Shown: positions 18,707 to 30,923, counted from the first letter of the stretch. The stretch is DNA of 33,340 nt from Caulobacteraceae bacterium (GCA_031291645.1 JARLIQ010000054.1:1-33340), one strand, 5' to 3'. Made by a program: numbers and translations. The notes: generated from the letters alone by a model not told the origin.

Positions 18707-18853
18707 TCAAACACGCTTCCATCTCAGTACGGACGAATGTCGAGCGACGGCCTCAGTCGGCCGCCCGTCGAGGCTTCGCGCCCTGTTGACTGGAGGCAGC
18801 GCACTCTGGGGGGAGTGCGTGCAGGTTCTGAACGGGTTGGGGGCTGGGGCGCC
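18707..18853 (+). promoter_or_regulatory. long dnaA 5' leader
   Basis: If the promoter above is right, about 147 bases of untranslated leader precede the dnaA ATG at 18854. C. crescentus dnaA likewise has a leader of roughly 150 bases that controls DnaA translation with nutrient supply. The leader is open in the dnaA frame from an ATG at 18737, which would add 39 residues rich in Arg/Gly/Ser that do not resemble DnaA domain I; I treat it as non-coding. The 392 bases from 18462 to 18853 contain only the regulatory elements listed. Confidence 0.5.
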
Positions 18854-20392
18854 ATGACGATGGGCTATGCCGAACGCATTGAAGCGAACGCCGGTCAATT
18901 CGCCGACGCCGCTATGAGCGGAGGCCTGCCGGCGGTCGTCTGGTCCAAGGTCTGCGCCGGACTGCGCGCGGACCTCGGCGAGGACACCTTCGGCTCGTGG
19001 CTGGGCCAGGCTTGCCTGCGCGAGGATTCCCGCGGCGGCTTGGTGCTGGTCACCCCGACCGGGATCGCCCGGGATTGGATTCGCCGCAACGCCTGGCGGC
19101 GCGTGTCGGAGCTGTGGAACCAGCACGACCCGAGCCGGCGGTTGCCGGAACTGAAGTCCCGAGCCGAGTTCGAAACCGAACAGGGCGGGGGGACGGGCGC
19201 GGCCGCGCTCGCCGAGATGGCGGGACATCCCGCGGCCGCGCCCGACGCTCCCGACGGGCGGATCGCCCGGGCCGCCCTGTCGACCGCCTCCGTGTCGGCC
19301 GCTCCCTCGTCGACCGCTCCGGCCGTGGGCCCCGCGTCCCGGCCGGCGCGCGGGGCGGGCCTGCAGGAGCGCTTCACCTTCGAGACCTTCGTGCCCGGCC
19401 CGGGCAACGAGTTCGCCCATGGCGTCGCGCGCCGCGTGGCGTCCTGGACCGAGGGCTACTTCAATCCGGTCGTCTTCCACGGCCCCTACGGCTTCGGCAA
19501 GACCCACCTTCTGAACGCCATCGCCTGGGAGGCCATGCGGGTCGCGCCGCAGCGCAAGGTCATCTACCTGACAGCCGAGCGGTTCCTGTCCTCGTTCGTC
19601 AAGGCGCTGATGGACCGGACCGGGCCGGCCTTCAAGGACGAGCTGAGGGCGGCCGACCTGCTGCTGATCGACGACGTCCACTTCATCGCCGGCAAGCAGT
19701 CGAGCCAGGAAGAGCTGTTCCATACCCTGGCCGCCCTGACCCAGGACGGCCGCCGGGTGGTGTTCACCTCCGACCGGGCGCCGACCGCCCTGACCGAGAT
19801 GGACGCACGCCTGCGCTCGCACCTGCAGGCGGGCCTGGTCTGCGGCATCGAGCCGGCCGACCGGACCCTGCGGCTGGGCATCCTGGAGCGCAAGCTGGAG
19901 CAGCTCTCGCGTCAGCAGGGCCTGAGCGTGGCCGGCGCCCGGCCCGAGGTCCTGCAGTTCCTCGCCGACCGCTTCACCGACTCCGTGCGCGAGCTTGAAG
20001 GCGCCCTGAACACCCTGGTCGCCCAGTCCGGCGAGCGGGTGTCCGGCCTCGGGCTGGACGAGGCCCAGGCGATGCTGCGCCCGCACCTGCGAGGCGGCGA
20101 GAAGCGGATCACCATCGACGACATCCAGAAGGCCTGCGCCGAGCACTACGGCATGAAGCAGGCCGACCTGATCTCCGAGCGGCGCAACCGCTCGATCGCC
20201 CGTCCGCGCCAGGCGGCGATGTGGCTGGCCAAGCAGCTGACCACCCGCTCGCTGCCGGACATCGGCCGCCGTTTCGGCGGTCGCGACCACACCACGGTGC
20301 TGCACGCCGTGCGGCGGATCGAGGCCCTCAAGGCCGACGACGCCCAGCTCGCGCGCGACCTGGAAGCCCTGACCCGCAAGCTTCGGGGCTGA
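18854..20392 (+). CDS. dnaA: chromosomal replication initiator DnaA
   Basis: 512 residues from the ATG at 18854 (MTMGYAERIE), chosen because C. crescentus DnaA also starts MTM and because domain I (VWSKVCAGLRADLGEDTFGSWL, about 29-50) then begins at the normal distance. Domain II is a variable linker (about 108-167). The AAA+ domain III begins at LQERFTFETFV, with Walker A GPYGFGKT (210-217), Walker B LLLIDDVH (269-276), and sensor/arginine-finger helices through FTDSVRELEGALNTL. Domain IV carries the DNA-binding signature GRRFGGRDHTTVLHAV near the C-terminus. DnaA-ATP binds origin boxes and melts the origin. It is followed by dnaN after 221 bases. The protein is a close match to the Caulobacter type. 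Confidence 0.97.
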   Translation: MTMGYAERIEANAGQFADAAMSGGLPAVVWSKVCAGLRADLGEDTFGSWLGQACLREDSRGGLVLVTPTGIARDWIRRNAWRRVSELWNQHDPSRRLPELKSRAEFETEQGGGTGAAALAEMAGHPAAAPDAPDGRIARAALSTASVSAAPSSTAPAVGPASRPARGAGLQERFTFETFVPGPGNEFAHGVARRVASWTEGYFNPVVFHGPYGFGKTHLLNAIAWEAMRVAPQRKVIYLTAERFLSSFVKALMDRTGPAFKDELRAADLLLIDDVHFIAGKQSSQEELFHTLAALTQDGRRVVFTSDRAPTALTEMDARLRSHLQAGLVCGIEPADRTLRLGILERKLEQLSRQQGLSVAGARPEVLQFLADRFTDSVRELEGALNTLVAQSGERVSGLGLDEAQAMLRPHLRGGEKRITIDDIQKACAEHYGMKQADLISERRNRSIARPRQAAMWLAKQLTTRSLPDIGRRFGGRDHTTVLHAVRRIEALKADDAQLARDLEALTRKLRG

Positions 20393-20445
20393 GGCGGCGG
20401 ACCCGGGGCGGGCCCACGGAAAAGTGCGGGGCGGTTCCCGCCTGC

Positions 20446-20460
20446 GACTCGCCTTGACGC
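20446..20460 (+). promoter_or_regulatory. GANTC site next to a -35-like element upstream of dnaN
   Basis: GACTC (20446-20450) is a CcrM-type site and TTGACGC (20454-20460) is an exact match to the Caulobacter -35 consensus. I could not place a convincing -10 at the expected distance. The 221-base dnaA-dnaN gap holds nothing else I can support. Confidence 0.35.
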
Positions 20461-20613
20461 CTTAGGATCGCGATCTGGTCCCGGCGGTCGATCGATAGCG
20501 GCGCCGAACCCCTTTCCCCCGTTCCGTTTTCGGTTAATCTCCTGGCCCCTCCATCGGGTCGCGGGGAGGGGTCTGCCGGGGGCATGCGCCGCGACCGCTG
20601 ATCGGACCAAGAA

Positions 20614-21734
20614 ATGCAGCTTACCATTGAGCGCGCGGCTCTGTTGAAGGCCCTGGGGCACGTGCAAAGCGTCGTCGAGCGACGCAACACCATTCCGATC
20701 CTGTCGAACGTCCTGCTCTCGGCGGATCGCGACGGCATGGCGCTGTCGGCGACCGACCTGGACATGGAGATCGTCGACGAGACCGAGGGCCGGGTCGACG
20801 GCCAGGGCCAGATCACCGCGCCCGCCCACACCCTCTACGAGATCGTCCGCAAGCTGCCGGAAGGCGCCGAGGTCGAGCTTCGCTTCAACGGCGAGGACCC
20901 GAGGCTCCAGGTCTCGGCCGGGCGTTCGCGGTTCAACCTGCCGGTGCTGCCGGCCGGCGACTTCCCGGTGATGTCGTCGGACGGCCTGTCCAGCCGCGTT
21001 TCGATCGACACGGGCGACCTGATCCGCCTGATCGACAAGACCCGCTTCGCGATCTCGACGGAGGAGACGCGCTACTACCTGAACGGCCTCTATCTGCACG
21101 TCGTCTCCGAGGGCGGGGTGGCCAAGCTGCGCGCGGTCGCGACCGACGGCCACCGTCTGGCCCTGGCCGAGATGCTGGCGCCCGAGGGCGCGGCCGGACT
21201 GCCGGGGGTGATCATCCCCCGCAAGACGGTGCAGGAGGCCCGGCGCCTGCTGGAGGACGCCGGCGAGAGCGTCGACCTGCAGGTCTCGCCCCAGAAGATC
21301 CGTTTCGAGTTCGGCCGCGCCGCGTTGACCTCCAAGGTCATCGACGGCTCCTTCCCGCCGTACGAGCGGGTGATCCCGAAGGACAACCAGCGCATCCTGA
21401 TGATCGACAACGGCCTGTTCGCCCAGGCGGTCGACCGCGTCGCCACCATCTCGGCCGAGCGCAGCCGCTCGGTGAAGATGGGTATCGAGCCGGGCCGCAT
21501 CATCCTGACCGTGCGCAACATGGAAGCCGGCCAGGGGGTCGAGGAGCTCGAGGTCGACTACGACGGCGAGGCGTTCGAGATCGGCTTCAACGCCCGCTAC
21601 CTGCTCGACGTCGCGGGCCAGATCCAGGGTGAGACCGCCGAATTCCGCTTCGGCGCCGGCAGCCTCGACCCCACCCTCGTGCTCGATCCGGCCGACCCGG
21701 ATGTGCAGTACGTGCTGATGCCGCTCAGGGCTTA

Positions 21735-21735
<1 letters not shown>
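20614..21735 (+). CDS. dnaN: DNA polymerase III beta subunit (sliding clamp)
   Basis: 373 residues, standard for a bacterial clamp. Three repeated clamp domains are visible: [35 protein letters not shown] (domain 1), the central part with [19 protein letters not shown] and [11 protein letters not shown] (domain 2), and VTSKVIDG-type [19 protein letters not shown] followed by FNARYLLDV and VLMPLRA at the C-terminus (domain 3). The dimeric ring tethers polymerase III and repair factors to DNA; the C-terminal MPL/R segment belongs to the partner-binding pocket. Its TAG stop shares its last base with the GTG start of recF, so the two are tightly coupled. Confidence 0.98.
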
Positions 21736-25318
<3,583 letters not shown>

Positions 25319-25321
<3 letters not shown>

Positions 25322-25420
25322 ACCATTTTCCGCCGAAGTGGATACCGGTTCGGCGTAGAAAATGGTCTAATTATAAGATCTTGTGAGCATTCCCCGGTTC
25401 AAGCGAACCGGCAAATGCTC
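25319..25420. repeat. pair of palindromic repeat units after gyrB
   Basis: The first unit, 25319-25369, has perfect 12-base outer arms TAGACCATTTTC and GAAAATGGTCTA and inner arms CGCCGAA/TTCGGCG around GTGGATACCGG. The left arm starts with the gyrB stop codon. The second unit, 25385-25420, has GAGCATT/AATGCTC outer and CCGGTTC/GAACCGG inner arms around AAGC. The core GTGGATACCGG with flanking TTTTC/GAAAA arms is a widespread extragenic palindrome of alphaproteobacteria. It separates convergent gyrB and the feo operon and could serve as a two-way terminator. Confidence 0.8.
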
Positions 25421-25433
25421 TAGGCGCGGCGGC

Positions 25434-25577
25434 TCAGTCGCCGCACGCGCAGCCGGGGCCGCAGCCGCCGTCCTTGGCGGCCGCGCGCCGCCTCAGCCAG
25501 CCGCGCAGGAACAGGGACCACAGGGCCCAGCCGGCGGCGGCCGCGACGACGGCGTAGACGATCAGGGCCTGGACCAT
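25434..25577 (-). CDS. 47-residue Cys-rich membrane protein of the Feo operon
   Basis: A 47-residue protein in a frame too short for routine gene calling. It starts ATG at 25577, one base after the feoB stop, with GGAGGC upstream as ribosome site. The first half is a transmembrane helix (LIVYAVVAAAAGWALWSLFL, about 5-24), followed by a basic stop-transfer RGWLRRR and a Cys-rich tail, GGCGPGCACGD, with three cysteines. This matches small FeoB-associated Cys-rich membrane proteins, which occupy the FeoC position in many proteobacteria; their exact role (assembly, regulation or iron hand-over) is not settled. The cysteines could bind iron or another metal, by inference. Confidence 0.85.
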   Translation of the reverse strand: MVQALIVYAVVAAAAGWALWSLFLRGWLRRRAAAKDGGCGPGCACGD

Positions 25578-25578
25578 C

Positions 25579-27492
25579 TCAGCCTCCGCCCAGGGCCAGG
25601 GCGACGTGGTAGGTGACGAAGGCGGCCGCGTAGGCCAGGGCGGTCATGTAGGCGAACATAATGATCGGCCAGCGCCAGGAGTTGGTCTCGCGCTTCACCA
25701 CCCCCAGGGTCGAGGCGCACTGCGGGGCGAAGACGTACCAGGCCAGGAAGGCCAGGGCCGAGGCCAGCGACCAGTGCGCCGCCAGGCTGGAGCCCAGGAC
25801 CGCCTCGCCGCCGCCTTCGCCGGCCACCGAATAGACGGTGGCGAGGGCGCCCACCGCCACCTCGCGCGCGGCCATGCCGGGGATCAGGGCGACGCTCATC
25901 TGCCAGGAGAAGCCGACCGGCGCCAGGACCGGCTCGATGGCGTGGCCGATCATGCCGGCGAGGCTGTAGTTGATGGCCGGCCCCACCGCGCCGGCCGGCT
26001 TGCCGGGCACGGTCGAGAGGAACCAGATCAGGATCATCATCGACAGGATGATGGTGCCCGCCCGCTGCAGGAAGATCTGGCCCCGCTGCAGGACGTTGCG
26101 GGCCACGTTCATCGGGTCGGGAACCTTGTAGGTCGGCAGCTCCATCAGGAACGGCTCGGCCGCGCCGCGCCAGAAGATCTTGCGCACCACCCAGGCCACC
26201 AGCAGCGCGCTGACCAGGCCCGCCGCATAGAGGCCAAAGAACACCAGCCCCTGCAGGCTCAGGACGCCCCACACGGTCCGCTGCGGGATGAAGGCGGAGA
26301 TGATCAGGGTGTAGACCGGAATCCGGGCCGAGCAGGTCATCAGGGGCGCCACCAGGATGGTGGTCAGCCGGTCGCGCCGGTTGTCGATCACCCGCGTGGC
26401 CATGATCCCCGGGATGGCGCAGGCGAAGCTCGACAACAGCGGGATGAAGGCGCGGCCGTGCAGCCCGGCGCCGCCCATGATCCTGTCCAGCAGGAAGGCG
26501 GCGCGGGCCATGTAGCCGACGTCCTCCAGGAGGATGATGAACAGGAACAGGATCATGATCTGGGGCAGGAAGACCACGACGCTGCCGACCCCGGCGATCA
26601 CCCCGTCGCAGATCAGGCTCTTGAGCATGCCGTCCGGCAGGAGGTGGCCGACGATGAGGCTCAGCTGGTCGAAGCCGGCGGTGATCAGGTCCATGATCGG
26701 CTTGGCGCCGGTGAACACGGCCTGGAACATCAGGAACAGCACGGCCAGCAGGATCAGGACGCCGGCCACAGGGTGCAGCAGGACCCCGTCGAGCCGGCCG
26801 GTCCAGGTGTCCGGCCGCTTGGGCGGGCGAACGGCGGCCTTGAGGATGCGTTCGGCCTCGCGGTGCAGGGCGCGGATCTCGGTCGCCGAGGGCTCGCGCC
26901 AGGCGCTGGGGCCGGCGCCGGCGCCGGCGGCTTCGGCGGCCTGGGCCTCGACCTCGGCCACCAGGGTCTCGACGCCGCGCCGGCGGGTGGCGACGGTGCC
27001 GACCACGGGCATGGACAGCTCGCGCGAGAGCCGGTCGGTGTCGATCTCCAGGCCCTGGCGCTGGGCGATGTCGATCATGTTCAGGGCCAGCACGCATGGC
27101 CGTCCAACGGCCTTGAGCTCGAGCGCCAGGCGCAGCACCAGCCGCAGGTTGGTGGCGTCGGCGACGCAGATCACCACGTCCGGCGGAGTCTCGCCCGCGA
27201 GCCGGCCGAGCACCGCATCGCGGGTGACGACCTCGTCGGGGCTGCGGGCGCGCAGGGAATAGGTGCCCGGCAGGTCCAGCACGACGACGGTCCGGCCGCT
27301 GGCCGCGACCAGCTGGCCCTCCTTCCGCTCGACGGTGACGCCGGCGTAGTTGGCCACCTTCTGGCGCGAACCGGTCAGGGCGTTGAACATCGCCGTCTTG
27401 CCGGAATTGGGATTGCCGACCAGGGCGACCCGCAAGGGCCGCGCGGCGGCGGCGCCGGCTCTGGCCGGGGCGACGTCCAGGGTGTCGCTCAC
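25579..27492 (-). CDS. feoB: ferrous iron transporter FeoB
   Basis: 637 residues from a GTG at 27492-27490, chosen because the G domain then begins at a normal distance; a longer open frame upstream overlaps feoA and is not used. The cytoplasmic G-protein domain has G1 GNPNSGKT (26-33), the Thr-containing switch YAGVTVERKEG, G3 DLPGTYSL and G4 LNMID. The membrane part has two Gate motifs and about eight or more helices, including FLPQIMILFLFIILLEDVGYMARAAFLLD and SFACAIPGIMATRVI. It takes up Fe(II) across the inner membrane. It is shorter than E. coli FeoB (773), as in many alphaproteobacteria. It is ten bases downstream of feoA and one base upstream of the Cys-rich gene. Confidence 0.96.
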   Translation of the reverse strand: MSDTLDVAPARAGAAAARPLRVALVGNPNSGKTAMFNALTGSRQKVANYAGVTVERKEGQLVAASGRTVVVLDLPGTYSLRARSPDEVVTRDAVLGRLAGETPPDVVICVADATNLRLVLRLALELKAVGRPCVLALNMIDIAQRQGLEIDTDRLSRELSMPVVGTVATRRRGVETLVAEVEAQAAEAAGAGAGPSAWREPSATEIRALHREAERILKAAVRPPKRPDTWTGRLDGVLLHPVAGVLILLAVLFLMFQAVFTGAKPIMDLITAGFDQLSLIVGHLLPDGMLKSLICDGVIAGVGSVVVFLPQIMILFLFIILLEDVGYMARAAFLLDRIMGGAGLHGRAFIPLLSSFACAIPGIMATRVIDNRRDRLTTILVAPLMTCSARIPVYTLIISAFIPQRTVWGVLSLQGLVFFGLYAAGLVSALLVAWVVRKIFWRGAAEPFLMELPTYKVPDPMNVARNVLQRGQIFLQRAGTIILSMMILIWFLSTVPGKPAGAVGPAINYSLAGMIGHAIEPVLAPVGFSWQMSVALIPGMAAREVAVGALATVYSVAGEGGGEAVLGSSLAAHWSLASALAFLAWYVFAPQCASTLGVVKRETNSWRWPIIMFAYMTALAYAAAFVTYHVALALGGG

Positions 27493-27502
27493 AGGGTCTC
27501 GC

Positions 27503-27832
27503 TCACCGGGCGGGGCCGGGGCGCACGGGGTCTGGGCGCACAAGCACGCCGCGGGCGTCGCGGCGACGAAGGGCGACGCGCATGTCGTCCAGGCGGACGC
27601 AGATCGGGTCGCGGCCGATGAAGCCCTCGTGCAGGATCTCCACCCGCGCGCCCTCGACGAAGCCCATCTCCAGCAACCGCCGCTCCAGCTCACCGGCCGC
27701 CAGGCCCCCGGCGGCCGGGCGATCCTGCAGCTCGGCGATCACGCCGGAAAAGCCGCGTCGCCCGTCGGCGAGGGACGCCAGCGGCTCCAGAGCGGTCTCA
27801 TGGGGTGGGTCGATGTCGGCCAGGCGGCGCAC
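27503..27832 (-). CDS. feoA: FeoA-domain protein
   Basis: 109 residues from a GTG at 27832-27830. The FeoA core is in the middle: ELERRLLEMGFVEGARVEILHEGFIGRDPICVRLDDMRVALRRRDARGVLV, an SH3-like fold that binds FeoB and influences Fe(II) uptake. The first 45 residues and the basic C-terminal tail are longer than the compact E. coli FeoA (75). The ribosome site is weak, and a shorter start is possible. A Fur-box-like sequence lies 22 bases upstream. The gene leads a feoA-feoB-Cys-rich operon. Confidence 0.88.
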   Translation of the reverse strand: MRRLADIDPPHETALEPLASLADGRRGFSGVIAELQDRPAAGGLAAGELERRLLEMGFVEGARVEILHEGFIGRDPICVRLDDMRVALRRRDARGVLVRPDPVRPGPAR

Positions 27833-27853
27833 GGGGGGCTTTCGGCGAGTTCT

Positions 27854-27868
27854 TAAGAACGATTGTCA
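27854..27868. promoter_or_regulatory. Fur-box-like site upstream of feoA
   Basis: TAAGAACGATTGTCA matches the 7-1-7 Fur pattern (TGAGAAT, N, ATTCTCA form) at 11 of 14 positions. It lies 22 bases upstream of the feoA GTG, overlapping a perfect palindrome GTTCTTAAGAAC at 27849-27860. Repression by Fur-iron is the expected role. Confidence 0.5.
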
Positions 27869-27940
27869 ATAGCAGGTCGTCGTCTCGCGGAGCAATAGAT
27901 TGTCGCTGACGCGCCAGGGCGGGACTGCGGCCTCTCGTCG

Positions 27941-28627
27941 CTATACGTCCGCCCATTGACGTAGAAGGTTGTGGTAGCAGCCGACCAGGGTGGTCCTGGC
28001 CGTCTCGTCGGCGCCGGTCTGGCCCAGCCGCTGGATGGCGGTGTCCAGGTCGTACAGCAGGGTGCGCTGGCCGTCGTCGCGCACCAGGCTCTGGATCCAG
28101 AAGAAGCAGGCCAGCCGTTCGCCGCGGGTGATGGGCGTCACCTGGTGCAGGCTGGTGGCCGGATAGAGCACCAGGTCGCCCGCCTTCAGCTTGACCGCGT
28201 GCTCGCCGTAGGTGTCGGCGATCTCCAGTTCGCCGCCGTCATAGTCCTCGGGCTCGGACAGGAAGAGGGTGGCCGAGACGTCGGTCCGCAGCTTGCGGCC
28301 CGTGCGCGGATCGATCCGCACCCCGCCGTCCACGTGCGCGCCGAAGGTCATGCCCTCGCCGTAGCGGTTGAACATCGGCGGATAGACCACGTTGGGCAGG
28401 GCCGCGCTGATGAACAGCGGATTGCGCTCCAGGGCGGCCAGCACGACGGCCTGGCACTCGGCCGCGACGGGCGAGGCCTCGTCGACCTGCTGGTTGAACT
28501 TGACCGGCGCGCCCTGGAAGCCGGCGGTCGCCCGCCCGTCGACCCAGGCATCGGGCGCGGCCTGGAGCCGGGCCCGCAGTTCGGCGACCTGGTCGGGCGC
28601 GAGCGCCTGGTCGATGGTGATCAGCAT
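27941..28627 (-). CDS. piuC: PKHD-type Fe(II)/2-oxoglutarate hydroxylase (PiuC/YbiX family)
   Basis: 228 residues from the ATG at 28627. The double-stranded beta-helix iron site is complete: His98 and Asp100 in FGAHVDGG, distal His161 in SLHQVTPI and the 2-oxoglutarate-binding Arg171 in GERLACFFW. Sequence elements NNVVYPPMFNRYGEGM-like (here NVVYPPMFNRYGEGM) and TDVSATLFLSEPEDYDGGEL are typical of PiuC/YbiX. The enzyme family is widespread beside Fiu/PiuA catechol-siderophore receptors, and in several bacteria it is iron-repressed; its substrate is not established. It starts 17 bases after the receptor gene, as in E. coli fiu-ybiX and Pseudomonas piuA-piuC. A longer upstream frame overlaps the receptor gene and is discarded. 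Confidence 0.93.
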   Translation of the reverse strand: MLITIDQALAPDQVAELRARLQAAPDAWVDGRATAGFQGAPVKFNQQVDEASPVAAECQAVVLAALERNPLFISAALPNVVYPPMFNRYGEGMTFGAHVDGGVRIDPRTGRKLRTDVSATLFLSEPEDYDGGELEIADTYGEHAVKLKAGDLVLYPATSLHQVTPITRGERLACFFWIQSLVRDDGQRTLLYDLDTAIQRLGQTGADETARTTLVGCYHNLLRQWADV

Positions 28628-28644
28628 CCGAGTCTCCGCGCGGA

Positions 28645-30897
28645 TCAGGGACGATAGACCAGCGAGATCATCGCCGTGCGGCCCGAGCCCGGCACGGCCC
28701 GGCCCCCGTCCGACTGGATCAGGCTGTCGTAGTAGTGGGCGTCGAACAGGTTGAACAGGTTCAGCCGGATGTCGTAGCGCGGCTGGTGGTAAGCGATGGT
28801 CGCGTCCCAGCGGACATAGGACGGTACGCTGACCAGGTCGGTGTTGTTCAGGTAGCGCTTGGACATATAGACCGCGCCGCCGCCCACCTCCCATTGCCGC
28901 GTCACGGCGTAGGTGGTCCAGATCGTCGCCGTGTCGCCCGGGGTGTTGGCCGGGATCTTGCCCAGGGTGTTGGACGCGATGGCGTCGATGATCCTGGCGT
29001 CCAGGTGGGTGTAGCCGCCGAATACCTGCCAGCGGCTGGTCAGCCTGCCGGCCACTCCGATGCGGGCGCCGCGCACGCGGATGGTCCCGTTGGCCGTGTA
29101 GGTGTTGTTCGGGTTCTGCGAGCGGGAATTCTCCTGGGTGATCTGGAAGACCGCCGCCGTCAGGTCGAGCTGGTCGTGCAGCAGGTCCCATTTGCCGCCG
29201 GCCTCATAGGCCGTGTTGGTCTCGGGCGGCAGCGGCCGGCTGAGCCCGGTGGTCGAGGTCAGCTGCTCCAGCGAGGGGTCGAAGGAGGTCGAATAGGAGA
29301 CGTAGTAGGACTGCGCCTTGGTCGGCTGCCAGATCGCCCCGGTCCGCACGCTGGTGTAGCTGACGGTCTGGCTGGCCCGCGCCAGGCTGGTGTTACCGGC
29401 GGTGTTGCCGCTGTTGATCGAGTTGGAGATCGTGGCGGCGTAGTTGTCGTAGCGCACCCCGGTCACCAGCTTGAACGTCGAGGTCAGGGCGATGGTGTCG
29501 TTGACATAGACCGCCGCGGTGTCGGCCTTCCCCCGGGCGAGGTTGCCGAGGCTGGTGGTCGCGGCCGGCGAGGCCGAATAGGACGGGTTCAGCACGGGAA
29601 CGCAGCCGACGTAGCCGGTGGCCAGGGCGACGCCGTTGCACGAGCCGGTCCGGTAGTAGCCCTGGTTACGGTACTCGTCGTGGCCGAACTCGGTCCCGAT
29701 CAGCAGCGAATGCTTCACCGGCCCGGTCGCGAAGTCGCCGCTGGCTTCGGCCTGGTTGAACAGTGAGGTGTCGTGGATCACCCGGTCGTGGCTCTGCAGC
29801 CGCGCCCAGAGCTGGCCCAGCGGCAGGCTGCTGATCCCTGCCGGCGACAGGGCCGCATAGCCGCCGGCGCCCACGGTCCCGATGCCTTGCGGCGCGGTCT
29901 CGCGCGCGTCCGTGGTGACGCCGTTGTACTGGAGCTGGTCGCGCAGGGTCAGGCCCGAGGCGAAACGGTGTTTGACCTCGGCGCCGACGGTCACGATGTC
30001 CTGGATCGTGCGGTCGTCCGAGTAGCCGTAGACCGTATTGCGTCCGCTCTCCACCGGCTGGCCGTTCAGCGGCGGCACGCCATAGTCGGGCCGGTCGTTG
30101 TTGTGCTGGACCAGGGCCGAGACGGTCACCTGCGTCGGCTCGCCGATGCCGAAGGCGTAGGAGGGCGCGACGCCGTAGTCGCGCACCGTGGTCGCCTTGC
30201 GGGTCGAGACGGCGCCGTCCTGTCCCATCACCGCGACGCGCAGGGCCGCCCGGTCCGACAGGGGCGCGTTCACGTCGGCCGTGCCGCGCGCCAAGCCGTT
30301 GGTGGTTCCGGACAGGGTCAGCTCGGTCGACGGCCTCAGGGTGGGGCGCTTCGAGACCTGGTTGATCGCCCCGCCGGTCGAGCCGCGCCCGAACAACATC
30401 GACGAGGGGCCCATCAGCACTTCGACCGAGTCCAGGGCGAAGGTGTCGCGATAGTACTGGCCGCGGTCGCGGAAGCCGTCGAGGTAGATGTCGGTGCGGG
30501 CGGTGAAGCCGTTCAGGTTGATGTTGTTGCCGATCTGGCCGCCCTCGGCCCCGCCGATGGTGATGCCCGGCACGTTGCGCAGGGCGTCGGCCAGGGAGGT
30601 CGCGCCTTCCGAGTCCAGCAGGGCCTTGTTCAGCACGGTCACCGACTGGGGGATGTCCTCCAGGTCCTTGGGCAGCTTGGTCAGGGTGTTGCTGACGGCG
30701 CCGTAGTCATTGCGGGCCGCGGTCACCGTCACGTCCGAGAGGTTGGTCGGACCCTGGTCGTCGGCGGCCCGGGCCGTCGTGGGCGACAGGGCCAGGCCGA
30801 GGCCCGCCGCGCCGAGCGCGCCGGCGGCGAAGGCCAGGCCGTTGGCGCGGCGGCGCGAGACGATCCCCGGCTTGATGGTCCTGGCGTCAGCGGTCAT
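28645..30897 (-). CDS. TonB-dependent catecholate-siderophore receptor (Fiu/PiuA-like)
   Basis: 750 residues from the ATG at 30897; an upstream in-frame ATG at 30951 would place 18 residues within the Fur boxes and is less likely. The signal peptide has basic VSRRR and a hydrophobic LAFAAGALGAAGLGLAL stretch, cleaved near TARA (about 44). A TonB-box-like DVTVTA is followed by the plug domain (PKDLEDIPQSVTVLNKALL, RNVPGITIGGAEGGQIGN, and GPSSMLFGRGSTGGAINQVSKRP) and a 22-strand barrel ending AMISLVYRP. The barrel carries TIWTTYAVTRQWEVGGG and FNLFDAHYYDS typical of siderophore receptors. Adjacency to piuC makes the Fiu/PiuA catecholate branch the best guess. Ligand is inferred from the family and context. 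Confidence 0.93.
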   Translation of the reverse strand: MTADARTIKPGIVSRRRANGLAFAAGALGAAGLGLALSPTTARAADDQGPTNLSDVTVTAARNDYGAVSNTLTKLPKDLEDIPQSVTVLNKALLDSEGATSLADALRNVPGITIGGAEGGQIGNNINLNGFTARTDIYLDGFRDRGQYYRDTFALDSVEVLMGPSSMLFGRGSTGGAINQVSKRPTLRPSTELTLSGTTNGLARGTADVNAPLSDRAALRVAVMGQDGAVSTRKATTVRDYGVAPSYAFGIGEPTQVTVSALVQHNNDRPDYGVPPLNGQPVESGRNTVYGYSDDRTIQDIVTVGAEVKHRFASGLTLRDQLQYNGVTTDARETAPQGIGTVGAGGYAALSPAGISSLPLGQLWARLQSHDRVIHDTSLFNQAEASGDFATGPVKHSLLIGTEFGHDEYRNQGYYRTGSCNGVALATGYVGCVPVLNPSYSASPAATTSLGNLARGKADTAAVYVNDTIALTSTFKLVTGVRYDNYAATISNSINSGNTAGNTSLARASQTVSYTSVRTGAIWQPTKAQSYYVSYSTSFDPSLEQLTSTTGLSRPLPPETNTAYEAGGKWDLLHDQLDLTAAVFQITQENSRSQNPNNTYTANGTIRVRGARIGVAGRLTSRWQVFGGYTHLDARIIDAIASNTLGKIPANTPGDTATIWTTYAVTRQWEVGGGAVYMSKRYLNNTDLVSVPSYVRWDATIAYHQPRYDIRLNLFNLFDAHYYDSLIQSDGGRAVPGSGRTAMISLVYRP

Positions 30898-30923
30898 GGG
30901 AGCCCCCGTATCGACAATGATAT

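Noticed and set aside
18462-18736. Chromosomal origin in the rpsT-dnaA gap
   Set aside because: There is an AT-rich stretch, but I found no clear DnaA boxes (TTATNCACA or Caulobacter-type TGATCCACA). In C. crescentus the origin is near hemE, a couple of kilobases from dnaA, and hemE is not in this window.
18737-18853. N-terminal extension of DnaA from the ATG at 18737
   Set aside because: The 39 extra residues do not look like DnaA domain I, and starting at 18854 gives the MTM opening of Caulobacter DnaA. A long leader is the better explanation, though it is not proven.
25385-25420. Short palindrome after gyrB as a CRISPR repeat or attachment site
   Set aside because: There are no regularly spaced copies or spacers, no integrase and no tRNA nearby; it fits dispersed extragenic palindromes.
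26555-27262. Plus-strand open frames opposite feoB
   Set aside because: Arg/Ser-rich antisense shadow with no motif, opposite a gene with intact G-protein and membrane motifs.
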